Of a DNA stretch of 64,000 nucleotides, positions 22,601-34,600 are shown piece after piece. Every line of letters starts with the position of its first letter. Position 1 is the first letter of the stretch. Source of the stretch: Dipteris shenzhenensis. Its lineage: Eukaryota; Polypodiophyta; Polypodiopsida; Gleicheniales. Both the position numbers and the translations under genes were made by a program. The notes under the pieces were generated by a model that was not told the origin of the DNA, searched no databases, and worked only from the letters and a program-made list of their open reading frames with translations. The stretch lies in NCBI GenBank assembly GCA_047967505.1, contig CM106540.1; one strand, given 5' to 3'.

Positions 22601-25600
22601 AATAGAAATGTCTCTTCATTAGAATGTCTCTTGTGAAGGGTTGTGCCTCATAAGGAAGTGTCCCGTCGAAAGGGCAAGTGTCCCGTCGAAAGGTCATACC
22701 CTTCCACAAGTGTCCATTCATTAAACCATCCATAAGTCTAGAAAGAGAAAGGAATACGTCACAGATCGTGACACTGAGGCTGTGAAGGGCGGGCTACCGT
22801 TGAAGAAGAAGCTCTCCCAGGACCCTGGGGCGGCTGCCTGTCAGGTCTCTGAGGTGCTGCTGCAGGAAGGGTAACCTCTGCCTCCTTGCCTTTATCCGAA
22901 ATCTTCTTGTTCTTTCCTCTTTTCCTTCTAACCTCAGTCCAACCGCCCACTAACTCTGGGCCGGACTCCGGCTGCCTCGGCTCCTCCTGACGTGGCTGTC
23001 CGGAGGGGGGGGTGGGGGCGGAGGGGGCGGGGGCGGGGGAGGCCGAGAAGAGTTGGCGAAATGTGGACAAGCAGCCGCCAAGTGCCCAAAGCCGTGGCAC
23101 CTCAGGCACTGGCCTGGCTATCTGGTGACTACCATGCTCTGGGTGATGCTGTCGGCATCTGTCACGATCTCGATCACTGCAGGGAGAGTCGCAGGATCCG
23201 CCACAGCCACACGGACTCGGGGGGCTCCTGCCGTAGTCACCGCGTCGGCGAAAGTGTCGTGCATAACCCAGCCAAAATGGGAGCCCAGGTCCCTGACAAT
23301 CGGCCGCAGCTCAGCAGCAAGACCTGGAAAAACTAGCGTCACTGGATGGCGAGGTATACGGAACCGAACATCAAAATCCGCTGCGCTGAATCCACGGTAC
23401 CACGGGACTATCATGATAATCTTTCCATCCACCGACGTGGGGGAACCAGCAATCAGGTTGCTCGCAGCTTTCTCATTGGAGAGTTTGAGCCAGAAGATGC
23501 CCCTTCCCATAAGGGCCACCTCCTCAATATGGCCATCCTCTAGCATGAGAGTGGACTGGAGCCAGTCCCTAATGGCTGATCTGGAGGGAGAGTGTCCAAT
23601 GACTCTGCCGTAAACAGAGGTACGGGCAAAGTCATTGGCAACCTCCTGAACCCGAGATGATTGTTGCTCTGTCAGGATAACGCGGTAGGCATCTGGAGAG
23701 GGAGGGGCCGACTGGGCCTCCGGTTCCGGGCAGGGAGCCGCCATACCGCCAAGACAAACTGTGAGCTTCCGATGAAGAAAAGGCTGCCACCCAAAAAGGG
23801 GGGATAGAAGCGGGAGGGTGGAGCCTGGGTGTGAAGAGGACGGTTGCGGAGGCAGAAGGCGGGGAGAATGGAGGGCGGAGGACGGAGGAGGCGAAGCGGA
23901 AGGCCGGGAGGTGAAGGTGACGCGGGGTGGGAGAGTGGGGACGGAGAGCGGGTGAAGTGAGGAGGAGGCGGGAGCGGGGGGAAGGCGGGGCGGGGCGGGA
24001 GGGCGGGAGGTGGCGGGGTGGTAGTACTCCATCAAAACTTAATTTCTGAGGATTTTGTCTCTGTAACCTAATATCTTTTCTGGTATATACTCTGTCTATT
24101 CCGATTCATCAATGGGAGGCAATTCTGCAATAACTGGAATATGACCCTCCTCATCATCACTAGCATCATATGTCATCAAAGTAAAAAACAAAATCCGGCC
24201 CAGTGTCATGGGTGACCAGGTGACCGATGAGACAATGGTAGTATAAAGTCAGAAATAGCACACTTTCGTCTATCTCTGGGTGCTGCTCGGTGTGATCTCT
24301 TGGCAAAAGCTTTGCGTCGGACCAGGAATACTATAACCTGTGTCGGTCGTGCTCAACCCTGAACACGGAGGGGATGTCTCCAAGTATAATCTATGTGTCT
24401 GTCCTCTGCCGGTTGTCACATGCACCCCCGCACTTGGGTGCAAAGTGACACATTGACTACATCGACAAGTGTGTAATAGTTTCGTAATAGGATTTTGTTG
24501 TATTCTGTGACCCCTTGTTCAGGGACAGTCAGGCACAAGCTACATAAGTCAGTCTCTCAGCCTTAGGTCAAGTCAGAAGATCAGTCCTTGTTCACCAGTA
24601 CCCATTGGAGAACCGTAGGGTAGTGTTTCCGTCTTAGGTTTAGGGATATGTTTAGGTCCAGCCTAGGATAGGAGCCCTTCTAGGTACCCTTAGGGTTGGA
24701 ACAAATGAAGAGAATGGTAGGGGAAGGGCTGCCTTTATAGGCTATCCTGCACCCCTCCCTATGGCTGCCATTTATGGGGCCTAGGGCTGCCTTTATGGGG
24801 CCAAGGGACCAGCCAACCAGCTCCACAAGCCCTATAAATAGGGGGCCTCCAGCCCTCTTTCCTCATTCAGTTCTCCCAGCACTTCAGCCTCCTACAGCTC
24901 CTCCTCAGCCCCCTCTGAACAGCCTGACACTCACCCTCAGTGGCCCTCTGACCAGCCTCAGCCTTTGGCTTCAGTTCAGCCGTCTGGGAAGGTGTTCACG
25001 CAGCGCATCAGATGGGGAGTCGGGACAGCGAACGGAGTAAGGTTTGGGGTCTGTTTCAGCAGCTCTATGAGGCACTAGCTACGCGGGTCCATTCTTATTT
25101 CCCAAAGACGGAGCAGTTTGGGTTGCTAGGGCAAAGCCTTGCATGGTATCCACCTAGCAACGGGTTTAGAAGAGGGGGATGTCACATGCATCAGGGTGGT
25201 AGTGACAACAACTGGTTGCACACTCACCATCTCGCTGTACCCCAATGCACATATTTGCAATGTTTTAAGGCCCCAAAGGGCAGCACCAAGAGTAGGAAGT
25301 GGGCTGGGGGATGCGCTTTTTGTAGGCAGCCTCAAGAAGCTCAGGAGCCAGGTGGCTCACGTACACCGAGCCAAGAGCACGGTCAAAATAGATCTAAACG
25401 TGAGTGGGTGGTGGCCCTTCTCATGGCTAGTATGGCATTTAATATACAGAAGGTAAGGTATGAGTGGTCGGCTCCGAGTGGAGGAGGAGGCACAATAAAA
25501 TCATGTATCCATGGGGCAAAGCTAGTGGACTGATCAGGTAGTCCACCCTACTACTCCCCCCTCCATGTGGGAAACAAGTGAACCCGCCAGATGATGGCCA

Positions 25601-28600
25601 TCTTCGGAGACCGCTTTATATGATCAAGTCATGTATAGCCTCCAACTCAAGTAGATGCCTCCTATATGTTGTCACTGGTGCATCTGCATCTGCATCTGCT
25701 AACTGCCTCACGATCCCCAGCTCTCCTGCATCCATCTCCAGTACTATGAGGGAATCCTCATCGAAATCTAACAGGCCGACTTGTATGTTCCAAGTACGTG
25801 CATTGAAGTCACCAAGGAGGAGAGTGTCCCTGTGTCTGGAGAACTTTGTGATGTCATCATGGATAGTCTCATATGGGTTGTGCCCGTCAATGATGACGTC
25901 TCACGCATAAGATGATGTGTCTGGGGGAAAGTAACACACTGCAATGAAGATCGGCCGTGCGTCTAGTAACTGAACACGAATCCACATGTGCCGTGCATGC
26001 TCCTCCTTTCGTATCATAGAGAGAAGGGGCCTCAGATATGACCTGAAGAGAAGAACCACACTTCCATCTTGAATCCGCGCTAACGGAAAATGAGCTACAA
26101 ACTGATGAATAAATTGCAAAATTGCTGAATGATCACACTTCCGATCATACTTAATAAAATTTGGAGTGGACCGAGTGAGTGGTGTTAGCTTTGTCGATGG
26201 CGAAGCTATCGCGGAGACGACCGCTGCGCTTAAACTTGCCTGCATAGCGGCTAACATCTGTTTGTGTTGGAGAAGCATCGCCTCTTGGTCTAGCTTTTGT
26301 TGCCTCTTTGGCTGGGCGAGCTCTGCGCGTCGCAGTGCCTCCTCATTTTTGTGTTCCTCATGCATCAACAAGAGCAGTTTTTCAAAATCTGTGGTTCTTC
26401 TTTCTTCCAACGGCTTTTTTGCTTCTTTTTCCTCCAGACGTTGTTTTGTCTGGTCCAGCTGTATTCTGCTTTCTTCCAGCTTGGATGAATGTTCTTCGAG
26501 TTGCTGCAGCAGGACCCGATTCTGCTCTAGAAGGTTCGCCATCACTTCTTGAGCATTTGGCGGAAGCGTATCTTGTTGGTAGTCTTTCTCCTCTTCAAAG
26601 TCTTCACGGTTGAAATCTTTTCCTAACCCTTCCATGGTGCTTGATTGTGTGTCCTTTCCGGATCTCAGCACAACCATACACTCGCAGTAGTGAAGCTGGA
26701 TAGTGACGGAAGCTCTGGGGGACGAGCATTTTTTGAGCGAAATCTTCCGAGCGTCCGAGCGAAGGAAAAAAAAAGCTTCCAACTATGCATAAATATGGCA
26801 AAAATCGATCAGAAGAAAACATAGTTTCACTTAGAAATATGCAAAGTATTATAGCAATGCCTATTTTATACAAAAATCTTTAGGTGAATCTGTAGGAATG
26901 GTGAGAGCATAATGGGATGGCTTTTGAAGAAACCCACATGTAGAGTAGACTTCTCTATGAAAATTCCCTTATGATCCTTCTTACAACTTTTACTTAATAG
27001 GGGGTGACATTGAAAACCCTCTCTCAACCTATCTTCATGAAAGAGTTTCTTCAAAGAAAACTCATTGAAGCAAGCCATCCAGTAGTTTCGCCAGCGAAAC
27101 CCCTTTGAAGCAAGTCTCCCAAGGTAGTTTCGCTGGCGAAACTACCTTGGACAGCACTTTTAAAAGTGACATAACTTTCATATCCAATGTCCAAATATAG
27201 TCATTCAACCACTCAAATTGATCGGAACACCCCATTTGAGCACATCTATGGAGTTATATTTTGGAAAATCTTTCATATATATAAAATATTACATGTATTT
27301 TATGAGAGTGATATATAAGCCCAAGTTAATACTTATTTATAGTAATTTAAACTTCTTTAGAAACATGTCCATAAATATGCTATAAAAACACTAAAAAGAT
27401 ATTGCCATATGATATAAATGTGTTAATAAGTAATTATATATGCATAGTATTATTACATTGAGAGTGATTATGAGGAATGTTTCTTAACGGAATCAACACT
27501 TTTTTAAGGTAATAACAGGGGTACAAAGGGATGTCTCTAAATAAGAAAATTATGTTGTGTAAAAATGAATGAGTGACTAGTCTATATATTTTTATGATAA
27601 AGGGATCTAGTTCTAGTGAAAATAAAAGTGTAAAAACCATGTTTCCTAAAGAAAAACATTTTTAAAAATCTCTTGAAAAACACGCTCGGATAAACCTGCT
27701 CATAGGTTTTTGCTCGTAAAATTGACGCATCCGGAAGCTCTGATACCAATGTAACATGCAACGGTTATCTGATCGTGTAATTCACAGCAAGACCTTCTTT
27801 AAATCTTTAGCGAGGAATGAGCGTTGTTTACCATAGAGAGAGGAAGGAGATGAGGGTAGAGAGAGAGAGTAGAGTCGACAACCGATTGGGTCCCTGTACC
27901 CACTGAGGGCCCCCTCCCCCAATCAGGGGAGAATTTGCTTTATACTTGGAGAACTGAGAAATACAAAGAACACTCTTCAAGAGAGCACGGACCATGCTTT
28001 TGAAGAGCTCACTGTGCACACGTATAGCAGACCCAAAGAGCTGAGAGGCAATGCCGACCAATACCGAGACCTTGATGCTGTCCACATTGACGATGTAGGA
28101 TGCTTTTGCAAGGCAAGGAAGAGGCTTGTGCTGTCTAGCGGAATGCAGGGTTACTGCGTGAGTGAGAGAGTGAAAAGCTAGAAGTGATAGATCCTATGAG
28201 AGAACTGAGAGATGACGGAAATATAGAGCTGAGAGTGAGCTGTGTAAACTGTAAAAGAGAGCTGAGAAAGCTGAGGAAACAGTGTCCAAACCTCTCTCCG
28301 TTTGCTGGTCCAAACCTCCGACTGTTGTGCTGCCTGGTCACCTTCAGATCAGGCTCAACTGATGGCCAAGGGACTGAGGCTAGAGCAGGGCCAGATCTAA
28401 GGATCTCAGGGGCTGCACAGGAGGCTGAAGTGGAGCTGTAGGAGGACTGAAGGCAGGAGCAAACTGAATGAGAAAACAGGGCAGCCAAGGGGCCCTTTTA
28501 TAGCGCTGGACTGAGCCAACCCAGTCTGTAAATAGACTGACTCAGTCTGTTTTACAGACTCAGTCTGTATTACAGATTCAGTCTGTTTTACAGACTGGCT

Positions 28601-31600
28601 GGCCTACAACCAGCCTATAAAAAGCCCTCCCTGGCTAATTTGCCAGGGGAGTTTTTGGGCAGCCTTTGCAGGCTGCCTTCCCTGCTTACCTGTCCAGCCT
28701 TTGGGGACCCTAAAGGGGCTCCTAACCTAGGCTAAGACCTAAACTATAAGATGGAAACACTTAACCTACTATTCTCCAGTGGGTACTAGTGAACAAGAAC
28801 TGACTACTGACTTGACCTAAGGCTGAGAGACTGACCTACGTAGCTTGTGCTTGACTGTCCTTGGCATGCTAGATGATAGATTGCCACACAGGAGACATCT
28901 CATCATAAACAATAGGTATTTGCAACATGCTGATTTCAAGGCAATGGTTACTGAAGCAGCTCATTGTCTTTCCTCTAGCAGCCTTCTCAATGTTGATGGT
29001 GCCTGGGATACTTTTATTTCTAAAATGCAAGTGGTGATTAGAGTTTATGGCAAGTCTTACATGAAGACTCTGAGGGAAACCATTGCCCAGGCCAAATCTA
29101 CTTGTCAAGACCTCACTGAACTCAGTCATCACCGTTCTTTGTCCTTGCATGAGCAAACAATACTATGCCAGGCCAGACATTGTCTTAAACTAAATGATCA
29201 AAGGAAACTGGCAAAATGGGAGACTAGAGCAAGACAAAGAGCCTTTACAGATAAAGGTTGCTCTTCCAAAGAGTTTTTCAAAAGTTTACATCAGAGGAGA
29301 ATCAAAACAGAAATTTGCAGAGTGCTTATGCCCGATGGATCATGGACTACCTCACGGTCACAGCTTGCTTCCTTTTGTGTGCATCATTTCTCTCAGCAAT
29401 TTGGCTCTGCAGCTCCTCTCTCGCAACAGATTTTGCATGCACGAAATTTACTGTTGCAACATGTTTCTCCTATCATTTCCCCTCCTAAAGCTTTGGAATT
29501 GGAGGAGCCTTTTACTGAGAGGGAACTGTCAGATGCGATCAAATCATGTGGCAGATGGAGATCCCCTGGATGGGATGGTTTAACAGTAGAGTTTTTTCTA
29601 GCCTACTGGCCTATTTTGAAGCATTCATTGCTATATATGGTGAATGCTGCGTGGCAAAATCAGAAAATGCCGGACACATGGAAGAGAGGTCTTGTTAAGC
29701 TCCTTCCCAAAAAACAAATTTGTGAGTCTTTGGCAGATTGGAGACCTATCACTCTTATGCCCGTAATTTACAAAGTCACCACCAAAATGATTGTCGACCG
29801 GCTAAAGGGGATTTTACATGATGGGTTGCATCCTGCTCAATATGGCTTTGTCCCGCGCAAGCACATCACCGATAACATTGCTAATGCCTACATTGGAATT
29901 GAATATGCTAAATATACACAGCAGGATGTTTTGTTACTGCAAATTGATATTGCCAAAGCCTTTGATACTGTTCAGTGGGATTTTATATCATCGACTATGC
30001 AAGCATTGGGTTTTGGCACAAAAATGCAGCAGCTCATCACTTGGCTATATCAAGATAGTGAAGCTGCCTGTATACTCTCAGGAGATATTTCCCCATCCTG
30101 GACTCTTGCTTGCTCTGTCAGGCAAGGATGTCCCCTGAGTGCTTTACTTTTTGCTATAGCCACCCATCCACCACTTCAATATTTGGATCACCTTTTGGAC
30201 ACTAATCAGTTGCACGGTTTGGAGATTCTTGGTAGTCGCAGCATGATTGCTCAGGCATATGCTGATGATTCATTCTTTACTCCAAAAAATACTCGGGCTG
30301 ATTTGTCCATGATTATGCATGCTCTTACTACATATGGTTTGGCTGCTGGCCTTCGGGTCAATTTTCAGAAATCAAAATTGCTGCCATTACATGCACAGGA
30401 ATGGCACAACCTTCTGTGGCCTGGGGAAACTGTCCCCGCTTCTCATTTTATTCGACATCTTGGTTATCCTCTAGGCTGGGGACTCACCCGCTCACAACAA
30501 ACTGATTGGGTGCTAGCAAAGTTAAGGGCAAAACTTGAATATTGGAAGCTTGCAACTTGGCCATTACATGTTCGCCTGCGAATCACACAATCCATTTTGA
30601 TAGCATACATACAATTTTATCTGCCTCTCACTATGTTCACTAAGGCAGATCTGGTTTCATTTATGTCAGCTATCATGGAAATTTTCTGGCGTTCAAAACA
30701 TAGCAAGAAAAGTCTCAGATTACTCTCTATGCATCGTCTCTGTTCTCCCAAGATGCACGGAGGTCTGAACATTCTTGATATTCAAATGCATTTACTTGCC
30801 CACAGAGGGAAAATGATGATACAGTTTCTGCAAGGAGATCAGCCTTGGGCTTTCATGGTCCGCTCTCTCTTATTACATCTTCATACATCTTCCTTTGGGC
30901 ATTGGCAGCTTACTCAGTGGGATTTTTTATTTGGCTCTATCCAAGGCAAGATCAGAGGATGCCCTTTTGTCTCTCGTCTGCTTCTTGATTGGAAACATAT
31001 TCTATCCCATTTGGAATGGCATGGCAGGGACTCTCTCTCGGGCAACTCTTTGAGGGTAGAGAATATTTTTTGGTCTAAAGTTTTCCACCCCCCTTTGGCC
31101 ATACAAGAACCCCGACGTTCTTATTTTCTCTCCTTCAAAGGCATTTCATCTGTGGCGGATGTACTTCAGGATGATGGCACAATCTTATCCTTTTCTATGG
31201 CTGCTCACAAATATGGCTTGGGAGCTCATTATCGTCCTTTATGGCATCGAATTTCAGCAATGCTCCAACCGTACTTGCCGGTACCCCATTTGGAACTTCA
31301 GAATCGGCTTGAGGATTGGATCTTACGCTCTCCTTCCTTATATGCCCGTCCTCTGAAGCTCTCACATATCACAGTGTCATCACTGTATAAAGTGTTATTA
31401 CCTCCGCCTTGGATTTCCCACAAAGCAAATACTGTTTGGCATATAGATCGCCCAATGAAGTGGTGGAGAAAAAGGCTGCGTCTCCTTTGGCATTACAAAG
31501 TCCCTCTACGACAACAGCTTTTCCTATGGCGAGTTCTTCTTGGCATTTTTCCATCCGGATAGTTACTCGCACACTAACATATTGCTTCAGCTGTTTGTCA

Positions 31601-34600
31601 CCGATGTCAGCACTCTACTGAATCAGTGTTTCATATCTTTTGGTCCTGTTCAAACACTTCTGATCTCATTGCTCTCATCAGACAGAGGCTTTGACAGCGA
31701 TTTCCTACTGTTACTTTTGGCAGATTTTTTTGGTTGTTTGGCTTTCATCCAGAGAGACAGGGATTTGATTTATTTTTTGTATGGGTGCGCTATTGGACCC
31801 TATGGACTTTATGGATGGACAGAAATCATAGAGTCTTTGGTGAGCCACTATTTTCATCTTTTCTTTTTTTCAAACGATCTCTGCAACAATCATTTTATGA
31901 TTGTCTTTAGACTCGTTTGATTGATCGGAATGTATATACAGCTTATACTGAGATCTTCAGTTGAGTAGTAGTTACTTCGTTTTTTGAAGTAACTATGAAT
32001 GTAATTATTCTACAGCAATAAAAGATTTCTTCCCACCAAAAAAAAAAAAAAAAGCTTGACTGTCCCTGGACAAGGGCTCACAAAGGGGTCACATCATACG
32101 ACAAAATCTCCTATCTGGGAATTATAATACACTTGTCGATGTAGCCAGTGTGTCACCTTGCACCCAAGTGCAGGGGTGCATGTGACACCCTTAGTGGGTA
32201 CAGGGACCCAATCGGTTGTCGACTCTACTCTCTCTACCCTCATCTCCTTTCTCTCTCTATGGTGTACACCATATAGTGCTAGCCACGATAGTCTGTAGTA
32301 TCTTGAAGTGGTTCACTGCTTTGATATCCTGTGTATTGGGGTAAGGATCAACCATAATAGCAAGGCCATGAATGTGAAGGGGTTTATGTGAGGTATTAAG
32401 TTTTTCGAGAGGTCATTTTTGCATAAGGTTTGGATTGGAATCCTACTTTTATATCGTGTCACGTGTAAGGTACCACTTGTCATTTCCCTTAATCTCTACA
32501 TCTCTACTTGCTCTACTCTCTTGAATCTTCTAAAATTTGTATCTCTTGCTACAGAGCTCCGATGGCCTTCAGACCAACGCCGTGCTTTTTGTAATTTTGT
32601 GTACAAAATTCAGGGAGTGAGAGAGGTCTAGGCGAGATGTCTAGGTGGGAGGTGGTCTGCAGCGAATTAGTTTCATTTCGTGCTTGATCAAGCTTAATCG
32701 TAAGCAATATGCGCTTTAATTTCTGCTTCTCCCCTCCCTCGCCGGCTTGCCACATTGCACCTCCGCTCGGCCTCCACTCAGCCCCACTGGCTCCCCTCCT
32801 CATTCAGCCTCCACTCTCCCCGCTCTTGCTCCTCTATCCCTGGGCTTCCCCTCCCCCTCCCGTCCCTCAAATAATTGGTTGGGGCAGAAGCTAGAGAAAA
32901 TTCCAGAAGTCGTGCATTCTAGAAGGAACCTTCTCGATTCTCCTCGCATTCTGCGCTTTAATTTTTGCGTCTCTCCTCCCTCGCCGGCTTGCCACACTGC
33001 ACCTCCACTCAGCCTCCACTCAGCCCCACTTGCTCCCCTCTCTCATTCAGCCTCCACTCGCTCTGCCTCCACTCTGCCCTCCCTTGCTCCTCTATCCCTA
33101 GAATCCCCCTCTCCCTCCCTTCCCCTCCCTCCCCTGTTGGAAAGGTCACCTCCCCATCTGTAAGCCCCCAAATGAGGAGAGCGTGGGGGATTGGCATTGG
33201 GCTTGGATGTGTCGGTGAGAGGGGGTGTTGGAAAGGTCACCTCCCCATCTGTAAGCCCCCAAATGAGGAGAGCGTGGAGGAGGGAGACCTAGGGCAGGAT
33301 GTACCCAAAGAGAGAATACCTGGATGTGTGGATTTGGGACAGATCTGGAGCATTCATGGTTGGTGGGGTACAGCAAAGGGGAGCCTAGCAGCGGCCCAAA
33401 AGGGCTTGGCTAGGGCCCTTATATAGGGCTGGTTGGGCTGAGCCAACCAGGTCGGTTGGGCCAGCCAACCAGGTCTATCCAGTCGGCCCAGTTGGGGCTG
33501 GCTGGTTGGTCCATTTGAAAGGGCCTTGAGCCCTATAAAAGGAGAGGCCTCAGGCCTCATTTGCTATCCAGCAGCCAGCAGTTCTAGGGCAGGAAGGAGC
33601 AGCAGGAAGACTACTCTTTGGGCCTATCTACAGGAGGTGAGAGAGTGTAATAGGTGCTGCAGACTTAGCTCTAGGGAGAGGCTGGACCTTGGCTGTCTTC
33701 TAGGGCAGCAAGGTGCTGAGATCATCATACCTTCTGGAGCAGCCATTCACAAGCAGGTTGGAGCAGTGGAACAGGGACCTGTGTGTTGTAGACAAAGCTT
33801 GGCAGGGGCTGCCCACCTAGGCTGATTTACAGGCAGTAAGGTGGAGAAGAACACACTGGACGGAAAGTCTATAGACGCTCGAGGTGGAGCACGCGGACTC
33901 GATTCTAGAGATAACTGGCAGATAGGAGGAGGACCTTGTGGTAAGATCAGAGGACCACATCATTGGTGGGACTCTGGATCTCTATCTTTTGTATTGTGTC
34001 CATAGTTTTTAGACGGAAATATATTATTTTGGTGGTTTCTCTATTTGGCTGGTTCATTGTCTATTGATGAGTCTGCACATCTAATCTATTTTATGCACAT
34101 AAGTTAAGAAGTTTGTGACTCCACACCCCACACCACATTGTGTGAGCTCCTGGGCATTACTATAAGTCTTCCGCTGTGCGTACCCTCTGTTGGGTCATTT
34201 CTTCTAACATCACCCTCATATAATCGGTCAGGACGGAAGCAAGTTGAGATAGAAGTAAGCATTGTGCATCCAATAAAGTACTTATTCTCCTTGCATTATG
34301 CGCCTGGCGACTCGCTTAGGTTAATCGCTTTACTTGATTAATTATTTCACTAAGCTTACCTTAATTAGTGCATCGCGTTGCCTTTCATTAATTGAAATGC
34401 CTATTTTTCAATGTCGTGGGAACCTACTTGTATTTAGGGAGATATGTCTCTAGATTTTTAGTATGGAGACGAAAAATAGAATAATAGAAGTGAAATTGTT
34501 TATGTTTCTTTTTCAGCAATCATGGCTTTAGAGGGACAAGATCAAAATCCTACAAAAGTGCGGGATTATGTAATGATGTTAGTCAATGGAAATTGAAGAT

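Larger units (their letters stand above)
15196..22773 (-). mobile_element. Gypsy-1: apparently intact chromovirus-type LTR retrotransposon
   Basis: It is 7,578 bp, with two 430-bp LTRs that appear identical and have TG..CA ends. The primer-binding site is complementary to initiator tRNA-Met and a polypurine tract is present. Gag-Pol is one uninterrupted 1,550-aa frame, with an extra ORF upstream. It lies inside ORF1 of LINE-A. The 5-bp flanks (CCCTT left, CTGAG right) do not match, so no target duplication is visible despite its youth. It is antisense to the kinase. Confidence 0.9.
11333..24066 (-). mobile_element. LINE-A: L1-type non-LTR retrotransposon, split by Gypsy-1
   Basis: On the minus strand it reads ORF1 (zinc-knuckle Gag-like), ORF2 (endonuclease, reverse transcriptase, zf-RVT), then a short TTTTTTCGGCAAAAAA-type tail at 11334-11350. 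The candidate 7-bp duplication CCTAATA flanks it. Subtracting the 7,578-bp Gypsy-1 leaves about 5.2 kb. ORF2 has a nonsense codon eight codons from its start, and a deletion plus frameshift after the RT, so it is inactive. Insertion is antisense to the kinase. Confidence 0.75.
27750..32187 (-). repeat. Family-B LTR, minus strand, interrupted by LINE-B
   Basis: The left edge TGTAACATGC and right edge GCATGTGACA are the reverse complement of the LTR at 51421-52578. Removing LINE-B and one target copy leaves about 1.23 kb. It is the 5' LTR of the gag at 26068-26677. A cluster of alternating CAGTCTGT and ACAGACTG motifs (28525-28600) sits next to its promoter. Confidence 0.8.

Noticed and set aside
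32549-33426. Cluster of 60-150-codon frames on both strands
   Set aside because: All fall in CT-rich tandem DNA. The peptides are Pro/Ser/Leu or Gly/Glu/Arg low complexity and change frame between repeat copies.
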